A stretch of DNA of 64,000 bases from Bacteroidia bacterium (GCA_030427635.1 JAUIBA010000020.1:16401-80400), one strand, 5' to 3'. Positions 37,080-46,474 are shown, numbered from the stretch's first letter. Notes: generated by a model from the sequence alone, not told the origin. Numbers and translations are program-made.

Positions 37080-38123
37080 CTATGTGGTCATAGCCCTTAC
37101 TATCTCGTCTGCTGCCTGCTGATAGTTGTATTTGTGCAGTAAGGCACTTACCTTATCAGGAGCAGGTGGTACTGCCGTCATTGCAGCTTCTATAGCTGCA
37201 ACAATATTAGCACTCGTATCAGGCCTGCAGAAAAAGGCAATGTCATTATATAGCTCCCGGTACACCGGTATATCAGAGCATACTATGTTGCAACCATAAT
37301 ATACTCCTTCCAGTAATGGGATTCCAAAGCCCTCATAATGAGAGAGGGATATTACAACCTTTGCAGTACGATAGCTATCGGCAAGCTCTGTTTCGCTTAG
37401 TCCCTTCAGCAGTGTAATATTCTTATCGGCAAGCATGGCATCATCCAGGCCGGTATCACTGAAGACCTTATTACGGTCGCCTGTGATTACGAGCCGGTAA
37501 CGGCTACCAAGGTCACTATCACAGAATGCCTTAATAAGGCTATGGTGATTTTTGCGCTTATTAAAGCTGCCTACCGTGAGAACTACCGGCTGCTTAACAG
37601 AGGTTCCGGCACCGGCGTCCAGCATAGACTGCCCTATTCCATTGGGGGTAATGCTTATATGCCCTGCGGGGATATGATATGCTTTGATAATTTCATCCTT
37701 AACTGTATTGCTAACGGTGAACATATGCCTGCTGCGGCGTACTATACGCGGCACCATATAGTTATACCAAAGGGCAAATGCGCGGGAATTCCACCGGGGA
37801 TAATGGTGAAAAGCCAGATCGTGCAGGGTAATAAAGTTATTGGCGTAAGATAGCGGAGCTGTATTACAGGGATTGAACAAAGGAGGGCTGCCCAGTTTTT
37901 TCAGATAATGTGGCAGCTCTGTCTGCTCCCACAGGTGCCCGGTTCGGGTACCAATTATCTCTACTCCGAGCTCCTGCGCTGCATCCTTATTATGTATATT
38001 ATGCGGAGCAAGCAGGATACACTCTTTATGTTTTTTTTTAATTTTTCTGCAACATTCAATTCCATATCTTTGCACACCTGAAACGGGCTGCGATAGAAAT
38101 CGTGCATTAACATATAATTTCAT
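37080..38123 (-). CDS. glycosyltransferase family 4
   Basis: This 347-residue GT-B enzyme has an N-terminal acceptor-side domain and a C-terminal donor domain with V-L-T-V-G-S-F-N-K-R-K-N-H and the E-x7-E motif in S-H-Y-E-G-F-G-I-P-L-L-E. It probably transfers a sugar onto the growing surface polysaccharide in the cytoplasm. The frame continues upstream, but the start at 38123 (M-K-L-Y-V-N-A-R-F) places the first beta strand at the N-terminus. It is divergent from the ABC permease gene. Codons 29-31 form an A9 run (38031-38039), which may be prone to slippage. Confidence 0.92.
   Translation of the reverse strand: MKLYVNARFLSQPVSGVQRYGIECCRKIKKKHKECILLAPHNIHNKDAAQELGVEIIGTRTGHLWEQTELPHYLKKLGSPPLFNPCNTAPLSYANNFITLHDLAFHHYPRWNSRAFALWYNYMVPRIVRRSRHMFTVSNTVKDEIIKAYHIPAGHISITPNGIGQSMLDAGAGTSVKQPVVLTVGSFNKRKNHHSLIKAFCDSDLGSRYRLVITGDRNKVFSDTGLDDAMLADKNITLLKGLSETELADSYRTAKVVISLSHYEGFGIPLLEGVYYGCNIVCSDIPVYRELYNDIAFFCRPDTSANIVAAIEAAMTAVPPAPDKVSALLHKYNYQQAADEIVRAMTT
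38031..38039. repeat. homopolymer tract T9 (A9 in the gene)
   Basis: Nine T on the plus strand, coding for Lys-rich residues 29-31 of the glycosyltransferase at 37080-38123. Another A5 lies three bases away on the coding strand. Confidence 0.9.
38065..38072 (+). promoter_or_regulatory. -7 promoter element TATCTTTG for the export genes
   Basis: Exact TAnnTTTG inside the 5' end of the divergent glycosyltransferase gene, 104 bases before the GTG start of the permease. The -33 region (about 38042-38048) is T-rich without a clean TTTG. Confidence 0.35.
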
Positions 38124-38176
38124 ATTGTCAGCAAAGAGGCTTTCCTCATCGCAAAGTATCAACAAATACCGCAAAC

Positions 38177-38923
38177 GTGCAAAATATTAATCGTATATAT
38201 GCCTTAAGTAAGCGAAATGTTATACTAAGGTATAAGAATTCATTTGCAGGTTTCTTGTGGGGTTTTATTAAGCCACTGTTGTACTTACTGATATTTATAG
38301 TAATATTTAAAGAGAACTCAGGGATAGAGAACTATGTGCTGTATGTAACATCGGGTCTCATATTCTGGTTTTTTTTTTCCAACTCTACCAGTCAGTCGGT
38401 AAGCAGTATTATCAGCTCTTCGGGGCTGCTGAAGGCATTAAATATTCCTGCATTTTTCTTCCCACTGTCTGAAGTGCTGGGAGAACTCTTTAACCTGTTC
38501 CTTACATTCATGGTATTCCTGATTCTTATGAACTGGGCAGGACTGGTGTATGATTTCAGGCTATTACTCATCATACCTTGTGCCCTGTTATTTTCAATAT
38601 TTATATATGGGCTGAACCTGTTACTTTCGTCCATCAATGTATTCTTTCGGGATGTGGGTATTATATGGGGTACCATACAGCCTGCCCTGTTCTTCCTAAC
38701 ACCGATTGCATATCCTGAAAAGAACATTAAGGCAGATTACCGCACTTTTATAGAAAACAACCCTATATATTTTTTCATAAAACTGGGTAGGGGAATATTC
38801 TACTATAGTGAAGCTCCTCCATTATCTCTGTGGATAAGCTGTACCATCATTGCATTTTCCATGTTCCTGATAGGGCAGTTTGTCTTTAACAGACTAAAAA
38901 ACCAATTTATTTCTGCAATCTGA
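38177..38923 (+). CDS. polysaccharide ABC exporter permease (Wzm/TagG-like)
   Basis: This 248-residue ABC-2 type permease has about six transmembrane helices and no ATPase. Typical features are a short N-terminal amphipathic segment with R-N-V-I-L-R-Y-K-N, a first helix region with G-F-L-W-G, and the conserved I-N-V-F-F-R-D-V-G-I segment. With the ATPase encoded 5 bases downstream it would move an undecaprenyl-linked polysaccharide across the inner membrane. The start is a GTG, since no ATG is available near the N-terminus. Codons 65-68 contain a T10 run. Confidence 0.92.
   Translation: MQNINRIYALSKRNVILRYKNSFAGFLWGFIKPLLYLLIFIVIFKENSGIENYVLYVTSGLIFWFFFSNSTSQSVSSIISSSGLLKALNIPAFFFPLSEVLGELFNLFLTFMVFLILMNWAGLVYDFRLLLIIPCALLFSIFIYGLNLLLSSINVFFRDVGIIWGTIQPALFFLTPIAYPEKNIKADYRTFIENNPIYFFIKLGRGIFYYSEAPPLSLWISCTIIAFSMFLIGQFVFNRLKNQFISAI
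38369..38378. repeat. homopolymer tract T10 in the permease gene
   Basis: Ten T encode W-F-F-F-S; one base gained or lost would truncate the permease within its first third. Confidence 0.9.
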
Positions 38924-38928
38924 TAAAC

Positions 38929-39660
38929 ATGAGCAACGATACCATAATAAAGCTGGACGGTGTGAGTGTCAGTTTCTGGCAGAATAATGTAGGGGTATAC
39001 TCTATAAAAGACCTCATAGTAAAAAGGAAAAGCCCGTTTAAGTCAAAAACTATCCTCGACGATATCAATGTAGAAATCAGCAAAGGGCAAAGTATGGGCA
39101 TAGTGGGCAGAAACGGCTCTGGCAAAAGCACACTGCTGCGTACCATAGCAGGTGTTATAAAGCCCAGTAAAGGTAAGGTGATAGTGAATGGCACGTTTGC
39201 CCCTATACTGGCTATAGGCGCCGGGCTGGAACTGGAACTAACCGGGTATGAAAATATAAGCATGCTCTTATCGCTGTACGGCACCCTTACCGACAACAAA
39301 AAAACTGCAATAGAGCGGATATCTGAGTTTTCAGAGCTGAAAGACGAGGTACTGAGAATGCCGGTAAAACAATACTCTTCGGGCATGGTGGCTCGCCTGG
39401 CATTCTCCATTTCCCTGGCCAATGACTCTGACATACTCATCATAGATGAGGTACTGGCAGTAGGCGACCAGGGATTTCAGGCAAAGTGCATGGAAAAGAT
39501 ATATGACATAAGAAGCAAAGGAAAAACCATCCTGTTTGTATCGCACTTTCCTGATGATGTACTGAAAATATGTGACACGGCTATACTGCTGGAAGGAGGT
39601 AAACTTACTCACTATGGCGCTGCAAAAGAGATATGTGAAAACTACAGACAACTGTTCTGA
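38929..39660 (+). CDS. polysaccharide ABC exporter ATPase (Wzt/TagH-like, short form)
   Basis: This 243-residue ATPase has Walker A G-R-N-G-S-G-K-S-T (residues 60-68), an A-P-I-L-A-I-G-A-G-L-E segment typical of polysaccharide exporters, signature Q-Y-S-S-G-M-V-A-R-L, Walker B I-L-I-I-D-E-V-L-A-V-G-D and an H-loop S-H-F. It ends soon after the nucleotide-binding domain, so it lacks the C-terminal carbohydrate-binding domain of chain-capping Wzt proteins. It lies 5 bases after the permease and is surely its partner. Confidence 0.94.
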   Translation: MSNDTIIKLDGVSVSFWQNNVGVYSIKDLIVKRKSPFKSKTILDDINVEISKGQSMGIVGRNGSGKSTLLRTIAGVIKPSKGKVIVNGTFAPILAIGAGLELELTGYENISMLLSLYGTLTDNKKTAIERISEFSELKDEVLRMPVKQYSSGMVARLAFSISLANDSDILIIDEVLAVGDQGFQAKCMEKIYDIRSKGKTILFVSHFPDDVLKICDTAILLEGGKLTHYGAAKEICENYRQLF

Positions 39661-39732
39661 TACATCAGTTGTAAGTGGTTTCTGAACTGACATTTAATTA
39701 AAACACCACAGAAAACTATCCCAATAGACTTA

Positions 39733-42717
39733 ATGAAAAAAAACTTCGCTAAAATATCTACCAACAAGGGTAAAGTAAAAAGTCTGCTGGATTTTGCCTC
39801 TTTCGTACTCACGAAGCCCGGGTTAGAACTGGCAAAAAGGGTTGCTAAAAAAGCACTCAGAAAGGCAGGACTTTATCAGGAAGTACATGTGGGTTATCAT
39901 GACTGGATAACGAAACGGTTAGATATCATAAAGCTGAAGGAAGAATATTCAGTAATAAGTCCGGGGTTCTCGCTTCGCCCTGTATTTTCCATTGTGATTC
40001 CGGTGTATAATCCTCCTCCGGAATTTCTGAGAGCTGCTATAGACTCTGTACGCGACCAGTTATATGACAAGTGGGAGCTGTGCCTGTCTGACGATGTATC
40101 ACCTAACCCTGAAGTAAGAAAAGTCCTGTCTGAGTATGCAGCAAAGGATAAACGGATAAAAGTAGTATTCAGAGAAGAGAACGGACACATTTCTGCCAAT
40201 ACCAATAGCGCACTAACACTGGCAACATGCGACTACATTGTATTCATGGATCATGACGATCTGCTTACGCCTAACTGCCTTTCAGAATTCGTTCGTCATA
40301 TCAATGCACATCCATATGACGAGATAATATACTCTGATGAAGATAAGATAGATGATGAGGGCAAATACTCTATGCCCCACTTCAAACCAGACTGGGCACC
40401 TGACAATCTCCTTTCCCGTAACTATATGGGGCATGTAATAGTTGTGAGCCGCAACATCATGGACCAGGTAAAGGGTTTCAGACTGGGTTTTGAGGGTAGT
40501 CAGGATCATGACTTTCTGCTCAGGGCCACAGAGCTCACACGCTATATAGGGCATATACCTAAGGTACTATACCACTGGCGCATTCACCAGGCTTCTGTAG
40601 CCAGCAATACTGACGCTAAACCATATGCATACATTGCCGCACAGAAGGCACTGGATGAGGCGCTTATCAGACGGGGAACACCCGGGCATATATCTCACAT
40701 ACCAGATACCCTGGGTGGGTATCGCATTCACTACGATATCGTTAAGCCCGGTAAAGTAAGCGTTATTATACCTACCAAAGACCAGGTAGGACTACTCAAA
40801 GGTGCTATTGATTCCATCATCAACCGTACCGACTATCCTGATTTTGAAATAATAGTACTCAATAACAATAGCAGTACACCTGAGTTTTTTGAACTCATGG
40901 CCGACTATCAGCAAAAACATAGCGACATATTCAGGTGTATTGATGCCAATTTCAAATTCAACTTTGCCCGGTTAATGAACATTGGTGTAGCTGCCAGTAA
41001 GGGAGATTACATACTGCTTGCCAATAACGACATTGAAGTCATAGAGAGTAACTGGATGACGGAAATGGTATCTTTTGCACAGCAAAAGCATGCCGGAGCG
41101 GTGGGCGTAAAGCTGCTTTATAAAGATGACACCATACAGCATGCAGGCGTAGTGCTGGGGCTGGGTGGCGCTGCAGGGCATGTGTTTATCAACATGCATA
41201 AAAACGACCGCGGATACTTTAACTACATAAAGTCACTGAACAACTACTCAGCTGTTACTGCGGCCTGCGTTATGTGCCGTAAAGAAATATACCAGGAAGT
41301 AGGTGGTATGGATGAAATGCTGGATGTGGAGTACAATGATGTAGACCTTTGTCTGAAGTTCCTCACACATGGCTACTTCAATGTTTATATACCTGACGTA
41401 GAAGTATATCACTACGAATCGGCAACCAGAGGACATCCATTCCAAAGCAAAGAGTCCTGGGCACAGCACGAAAAAGACTTTGGCATTTTCAGAGGTAAAT
41501 GGCAGAGTCTTATAGACAATGACCCATATTACAGCCCTAATCTGAGCATTAAGTGTACTGACTTTCAATTAAAACCGGATAGTGAAAACGGAGATGAACC
41601 GGAGCCGCCTGTAGTAAGACCAGGCAGAACGGTGCTGATAGTGCATAAAGAACTTCCTGATTCTGACAAAAATGCAGAAGCAAGAAGCATCAACAACATC
41701 ACCGATATGCTTATAAACCTGGGATGTGATGTTGTATTCTGGGCTCCGGAAATTGATATGACTTCGGCCAGAGTGGCAAAGCTGAAAGAACAGGGAGTAG
41801 AGATACCTGCCGGAACAGGGCAAAATGATAGTATTTACGATTACATCTCTGAAAACCTGACCAACATTAATATCGTTCTCCTGAGTCATGCATCGGTATC
41901 AAGAAATATTCTGGATTACCTCCGCTCTCAGAAATATTCAGGACATATTGTATACTACGGAGGTAACCCATCTTTCATCACTGCAGGAAAAGAAGCGACC
42001 ATAAACGGGGATGCATCTCTCATAGCCCTTACTGAAGAAGTTAAGGTCAATGAATACTACATGTTTCACAGTGCAGGGAGCATTCTGATAAGTAATGAGG
42101 CTGAAATAGCCCGACTGAAAGAGCATGTATTGACGCCAATACACTATATACCTGAATACTACTTTGAACCGAAAGCGCATACATCATCTTATGAAGAGCG
42201 CAGTGGTATATTGTTTCTGGGCAATACAGAACACAGATCAGATATGGATGGACTTATCTGGTTTCTGGATGAAGTATATAAGCCACTGGCCGAAAAGGGG
42301 ATAAACCTGACTATTCCAGTTACTGATATTCCACAGCGATTAAAAAGTTATCAGGAAAGATTCCCATCCATATCTCTGGTTCCCGCTTCCCGGTTTGAAG
42401 ATATGGCCGACAAATGCCGTGTAGGTGTAGCTCCTCAGAGGTTAATATCAGATATCAATGATAAGATGCTGGAAGCTATGTCGGCAGGATTGCCTATATC
42501 CGGTACTGACAGTGCATTTCGTGGTCTGCTGAGAGACAATGAATTTATTTATAAAGGAGCAAACTCTGCAGAGGCACTTTCTGACAATATCACAGTCCTT
42601 TACACTGATGCCGACAAATGGCAACGCCTATCGGCATTTGGAAAAAAGTATGTACGTGCCAATTACGGTAAGGAAAAGATGAAAGAAGCCTTCAAGAAAG
42701 CTTTCAGAAATATGTAG
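39733..42717 (+). CDS. three-domain glycosyltransferase (GT2-GT2-GT4-like)
   Basis: This 994-residue protein has a basic N-terminal region (1-80), a first GT-A/GT2 domain from about 87 (F-S-I-V-I-P-V-Y-N, metal-binding M-D-H-D-D), a second GT2 domain from about 341 (V-S-V-I-I-P-T-K-D, L-A-N-N-D-I) and a GT-B/GT4-like domain from about 630 to the end (T-V-L-I-V-H-K-E-L-P, I-L-F-L-G-N-T-E, A-M-S-A-G-L-P-I-S-G-T). Two GT2 domains in one chain could add alternating sugars. There is no transmembrane segment. It follows the exporter ATPase by 72 bases on the same strand and begins with an A8 run right after the ATG. Specificity cannot be told from sequence. Confidence 0.92.
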   Translation: MKKNFAKISTNKGKVKSLLDFASFVLTKPGLELAKRVAKKALRKAGLYQEVHVGYHDWITKRLDIIKLKEEYSVISPGFSLRPVFSIVIPVYNPPPEFLRAAIDSVRDQLYDKWELCLSDDVSPNPEVRKVLSEYAAKDKRIKVVFREENGHISANTNSALTLATCDYIVFMDHDDLLTPNCLSEFVRHINAHPYDEIIYSDEDKIDDEGKYSMPHFKPDWAPDNLLSRNYMGHVIVVSRNIMDQVKGFRLGFEGSQDHDFLLRATELTRYIGHIPKVLYHWRIHQASVASNTDAKPYAYIAAQKALDEALIRRGTPGHISHIPDTLGGYRIHYDIVKPGKVSVIIPTKDQVGLLKGAIDSIINRTDYPDFEIIVLNNNSSTPEFFELMADYQQKHSDIFRCIDANFKFNFARLMNIGVAASKGDYILLANNDIEVIESNWMTEMVSFAQQKHAGAVGVKLLYKDDTIQHAGVVLGLGGAAGHVFINMHKNDRGYFNYIKSLNNYSAVTAACVMCRKEIYQEVGGMDEMLDVEYNDVDLCLKFLTHGYFNVYIPDVEVYHYESATRGHPFQSKESWAQHEKDFGIFRGKWQSLIDNDPYYSPNLSIKCTDFQLKPDSENGDEPEPPVVRPGRTVLIVHKELPDSDKNAEARSINNITDMLINLGCDVVFWAPEIDMTSARVAKLKEQGVEIPAGTGQNDSIYDYISENLTNINIVLLSHASVSRNILDYLRSQKYSGHIVYYGGNPSFITAGKEATINGDASLIALTEEVKVNEYYMFHSAGSILISNEAEIARLKEHVLTPIHYIPEYYFEPKAHTSSYEERSGILFLGNTEHRSDMDGLIWFLDEVYKPLAEKGINLTIPVTDIPQRLKSYQERFPSISLVPASRFEDMADKCRVGVAPQRLISDINDKMLEAMSAGLPISGTDSAFRGLLRDNEFIYKGANSAEALSDNITVLYTDADKWQRLSAFGKKYVRANYGKEKMKEAFKKAFRNM

Positions 42718-42751
42718 CCTATATATAAGGGCTGTATAATAAGGCTGCCGG

Positions 42752-44881
42752 TTATTTATCCAGTATTGCTTTCAGAATGGTCTCAGCAGTATCTGTATTG
42801 AAGTTTCTACCTACATAAGCAGTGCCCGTCTCTGAGAGCCGGTTCCAGTATCCTTCATCAGTGCATAGCTTCAGTACTTCTGCAGAAAGCTCTTCTGCTG
42901 TATTGTACACATTATATGTGAGCCTGTCATCTTCCGGTATTCCTTCATATGCAAGGAAGGTACCCGCTACCGGCAACCCACATGCAAATACCTCTGGCAA
43001 TCTGCCACTCATACCACTCCCTACACGCATAGGAGCCAGAAATACTTTTGATGAGCGGTACTGATCCCTAAGCGCATCTGCCGATATATCAGAGAGTATT
43101 TCCAGTTTTTTGTACTGATTCTTAAAATCAAATATGAATGAGGGAGTATTAGCACATACAACTGTCAACTTTATATCCTTTTCAGCCAGTGGCTTATATA
43201 CCTTCTCCAGCAGCCATCTCAATGCATCCAGGTCCTGCATTTTCAGTCCATCGCCATAAAATACCACTCCATCCCTTAATGAAAAGCCTGGCTGGTCACC
43301 ATTACTCTTATACTGAAACTGTGGTACGTAATGCAACTGTTTGGAAATATACGTTCTCAGATACCGTATTTCATTCCAGTTGCTCAACAGAGAATGGTCG
43401 GCATGAGAATATACAAAATCTTCCTGTGCCTTCAGCAATCTGGCTTCATAGTCAAAAGTCAGATCCCGTCCTGCAACAGACTCCTGATCGACCCTGATAT
43501 GCGTAAGTCCCTGACCACAATTGATAACAGTACCCTTATAGTTATTGTTACGCAGTAAAATGAGATAAGGTATTGCTGCGGACACTTTACCGAAAAGTAC
43601 TGCTGCAAAATGATGCATATGTCTGTTCACATAATCTCTGCGGTCACCTGTAAGCACTTCGACACCCTGCTTCTGCAGCGCCTCAATACCTGACTGGCTC
43701 TGCTGGTCATATGTGCAGATGAACACCAGTTTATAACCCATAGCGGTTACCAACCTTGTCATCGTATCCATTCCCCATCTGCTGCTCTTCTTATTGCTTA
43801 AATCTGGCAGGTTCTGGTCAACGACCAGAATATATCCGCGCTCAGCCGGACGCTGACGCTCTGTGAATGTACTTTTCTTCTTTTTGCTTTTTAAGGCAAG
43901 TTCGGCCTTCCATTTTTCTCTGAATCGTTTAAGGTCATTATTTATTACCTTATCCGGTTCTGAAGTATGATAACTGATATTAGCCTTGCTCTCATAATGT
44001 ACTACCGACGATACCGGCTGATACATTACCTTCCCACCCATACGGGCTGCGGCAAAGCATATATCTTTTCCGGCATATTCCAGGTCCTGATACTGCTCAT
44101 CAAAGCCTTTCAGGCTTTTCCACATATCATGCGTCAGCATCATTGATGAGTAAGACACAAAATCTACCTCACGTACAAAATTATATTCTGCCTTCCGCGG
44201 AACATCGCCATCGCCATAACCAGTACTACTGCCATCATTCCAGATGATGCCCCCGGCCTCTCTGAGTGTACCGTCAGGATTCAGATGTTTTGAGCCTACA
44301 ACAGCAACATTTTCAAACCGCTCATATACATCTGTCATTTCTGTAAGCAATCCTTTTTTTACAAGGACATCATAATTCAGAAATAACAGATATTTCCCTC
44401 TGGCCTTTGCCGCTGCAGCATTCATCATTGCTGGCACACCTGTAGCACCGGATGTGGTTACAACCACCAGATTTTTAACGTAATCAGACAAGAAGCCTAC
44501 TTTTTCGCTATCCTCTTTATCTGCAATAATTACTTCAAATGAGTCACCGGCGCCTTTCTCCATTAATGACCTGATGCAGTAGTAAACATGTTCAGCTTCA
44601 TTCTGCATAGAAATAATTACCGATACCAGAGGCTCTACAGCCATTGGTATAGCAACTTCCAGCTCCTTCTGCTTTCTGCCTACAGAAAGAATAGGTTCAA
44701 AGTCATAATTAAGATCGTAACCAGGGAAAAAGTAAGCAGCCTTTAAATGAAGATAACTCTGAACGCCCTGCTTCAGCCCCTTATGACGTATCTCTTTTAC
44801 AAGATCTTTCGTCAGAGCTTTCTTTTCAGAACTCTTCAGGAATACATTTACGTAATGTAAGTATTTATTTATCTTATTCAT
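42752..44881 (-). CDS. two-domain glycosyltransferase (GT2-GT4-like)
   Basis: This 709-residue protein has a GT2 domain (about 80-330, V-S-V-I-I-S-M-Q-N, F-L-N-Y-D, and the acceptor-side F-D-E-Q-Y-Q-D-L-E-Y segment) and a C-terminal GT-B domain (about 350-709, I-L-V-V-D-Q-N-L-P-D, V-F-Y-G-D-G, V-F-A-C-G-L-P-V-A-G-T). The C-terminal part resembles that of the 994-residue neighbour, so the two are related by duplication with loss or gain of one GT2 domain. It is convergent with that gene (34 bases between stops) and divergent from the phosphoglycosyl transferase gene. Confidence 0.9.
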   Translation of the reverse strand: MNKINKYLHYVNVFLKSSEKKALTKDLVKEIRHKGLKQGVQSYLHLKAAYFFPGYDLNYDFEPILSVGRKQKELEVAIPMAVEPLVSVIISMQNEAEHVYYCIRSLMEKGAGDSFEVIIADKEDSEKVGFLSDYVKNLVVVTTSGATGVPAMMNAAAAKARGKYLLFLNYDVLVKKGLLTEMTDVYERFENVAVVGSKHLNPDGTLREAGGIIWNDGSSTGYGDGDVPRKAEYNFVREVDFVSYSSMMLTHDMWKSLKGFDEQYQDLEYAGKDICFAAARMGGKVMYQPVSSVVHYESKANISYHTSEPDKVINNDLKRFREKWKAELALKSKKKKSTFTERQRPAERGYILVVDQNLPDLSNKKSSRWGMDTMTRLVTAMGYKLVFICTYDQQSQSGIEALQKQGVEVLTGDRRDYVNRHMHHFAAVLFGKVSAAIPYLILLRNNNYKGTVINCGQGLTHIRVDQESVAGRDLTFDYEARLLKAQEDFVYSHADHSLLSNWNEIRYLRTYISKQLHYVPQFQYKSNGDQPGFSLRDGVVFYGDGLKMQDLDALRWLLEKVYKPLAEKDIKLTVVCANTPSFIFDFKNQYKKLEILSDISADALRDQYRSSKVFLAPMRVGSGMSGRLPEVFACGLPVAGTFLAYEGIPEDDRLTYNVYNTAEELSAEVLKLCTDEGYWNRLSETGTAYVGRNFNTDTAETILKAILDK

Positions 44882-44942
44882 GGAGGATATATGCAGGGTT
44901 TATTTGTGTAAGAAAAATTATAATATATTTTCTTTCAGAGTG

Positions 44943-44950
44943 CAAATGTA
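44943..44950 (-). promoter_or_regulatory. -7 promoter element TACATTTG
   Basis: Exact TAnnTTTG on the minus strand, 61 bases before the start of the 709-residue glycosyltransferase. The surrounding divergent intergenic region (44882-45143) is strongly A/T-rich and holds no gene. Confidence 0.4.
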
Positions 44951-45143
44951 CTACATTTCAGCCGGTTGACAGCTGTATTTTAGCTATATATCATACCCAA
45001 ATATTTGTTTAACAACGTTTTTGGAATATGGCGGGTCTATAAAATAGTGCCATTAAATATATTTTAAGAAACAATTTTTCATTAATCAGCATTTTAGCAC
45101 GATTTTTGCTGGTTCAAAGTAAATATTGTTCCCAGTCAGTAAA

Positions 45144-45887
45144 ATGAAAGAATCCGCAGCATTGGATATAACTCTGGATAAAGTACAGACGCCAACCATA
45201 CCTAATACAGATATGGCCAGCATCCGCTTTATGTTCCAGGAAATGAATCAGCAATACCTTGAACACCAGCCCGCTTCTTATTATGTTGCCGCAAAACGTA
45301 TCATGGATGTAGCAATTGCTATTACATTCATTGTTACCATTATGTCATGGCTTACACCACTACTGGCATTACTTATAAAACTTACCTCCAAAGGGCCTGT
45401 ATTCTTCATACAGAAGCGAACCGGCTATATGGGTACTGAGTTTGACTGTTTTAAGTTTCGCACTATGTACGTTAATGATGAGGCACATGTAAAGCAGGTG
45501 TCTATTAACGATAAGCGTATCACAAGAATCGGTAAGTTTCTTCGTGTTACACATCTGGATGAAACACCGCAGTTCTTTAATGTGCTTCTGGGTGATATGA
45601 GTGTGGTAGGTCCCAGACCGCATATGCTTTACCATACCCGCTACTATTCAGAGCGTATCCCTTACTACAATCTGCGTCTGGAAGTACTGCCAGGAATGAC
45701 AGGAATGGCACAGATAAAAGATTACATAGGAGAAATAAGTGTAGAGCGTGAATTGCGCAAGCGTATTCAGTGGGACATATACTATATGAAAAACAGGAGT
45801 ATAGGATTAGATATCAATATTCTCTTTACAACATTGGGCTGTGTATTTGTAAAGTTATATGAGCTCATCAGTAGAAAAAACAAATAA
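45144..45887 (+). CDS. phosphoglycosyl transferase (WcaJ/WbaP-type sugar transferase)
   Basis: This 247-residue membrane enzyme would start polysaccharide synthesis by transferring a sugar-1-phosphate from a UDP-sugar to undecaprenyl phosphate. It has an N-terminal cytoplasmic tail, one hydrophobic re-entrant/membrane segment (about 50-77) and the catalytic domain with K-R-T-G-Y, F-K-F-R-T-M, the Asp-Glu pair in L-D-E-T-P-Q, V-V-G-P-R-P-H and P-G-M-T-G-M-A-Q. It lacks the extra N-terminal helices of WbaP. I chose the ATG at 45144 over the TTG at 45126. A strong terminator follows. Confidence 0.93.
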   Translation: MKESAALDITLDKVQTPTIPNTDMASIRFMFQEMNQQYLEHQPASYYVAAKRIMDVAIAITFIVTIMSWLTPLLALLIKLTSKGPVFFIQKRTGYMGTEFDCFKFRTMYVNDEAHVKQVSINDKRITRIGKFLRVTHLDETPQFFNVLLGDMSVVGPRPHMLYHTRYYSERIPYYNLRLEVLPGMTGMAQIKDYIGEISVERELRKRIQWDIYYMKNRSIGLDINILFTTLGCVFVKLYELISRKNK

Positions 45888-45906
45888 CAATTAACTCTTC
45901 TATAAA

Positions 45907-45940
45907 GTAAAAATGGCTGCATATCTGCAGCCATTTTTAC
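45907..45940. terminator. bidirectional intrinsic terminator
   Basis: Perfect 15-base arms with a TATC loop, containing A5 on the left and T5 on the right, 20 bases after the phosphoglycosyl transferase gene. Confidence 0.92.
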
Positions 45941-46312
45941 TTTATTCCCTATGAGTCGGGTTAAGTGGTGATACTTAACCTTATATATTTTGCTACACTT
46001 CCCTCTTCTGTTACTACACACTGTTGTTGTTTTACACAACCGGCAGCTATTTGCCGATTATCAGGCACTTGATATCCGCCTATGATGGTATTATTGTCTC
46101 TACACCAATAAAAAGGGAGAATAACATAGAACAGCGACTCCCAATACCGCATCAGTAACAACCCATTTGCGGCTGATATACCCCTAATCTTACAGAGACT
46201 CCCCCAAAAGCCATCCGGCCAACATTGCATGCCGGCAGAACTCCTGAAAACAGTAGTGCATAGATTTTTAGCCCACTCCCTAAACACATTCAGATCATAT
46301 ACGTAATAACAC
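45941..46312. other. gap between convergent genes with one doubtful small frame
   Basis: The only long frame is on the minus strand (45961-46365, 134 codons), but its proposed start and first residues run through the giant gene's terminator. An internal Met (M-R-Y-W-E-S-L-F) would give about 63 residues with three Cys. No family is recognised. It may be non-coding or a gene remnant. Confidence 0.3.
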
Positions 46313-46474
46313 AAAAAAGCCGGGGTGCTCGTTGGAGCACCCCGGCGGTGTATTATCACTTTCATTGTGTATTACTGCTGCATCACAAAGTGGAACGTCT
46401 TCGTCTCACCTGCTGTACGTACACTCAGCATGTACATGCCATTGGCAAGACCATTGCTCAGCGTGATATGACCC
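46295..46474. repeat. 180-bp direct repeat, copy A
   Basis: Identical to 63821-64000 except for four substitutions, all in the non-coding part. It covers the terminator and the last 34 codons of the giant gene. Identity may continue past the window edge in the other copy. Confidence 0.97.
46313..46346 (-). terminator. intrinsic terminator of the giant gene
   Basis: Perfect 12-base arms GCCGGGGTGCTC/GAGCACCCCGGC (46319-46330 and 46335-46346) with a 4-base loop, followed by six T on the minus strand, 25 bases past the stop. Confidence 0.95.
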
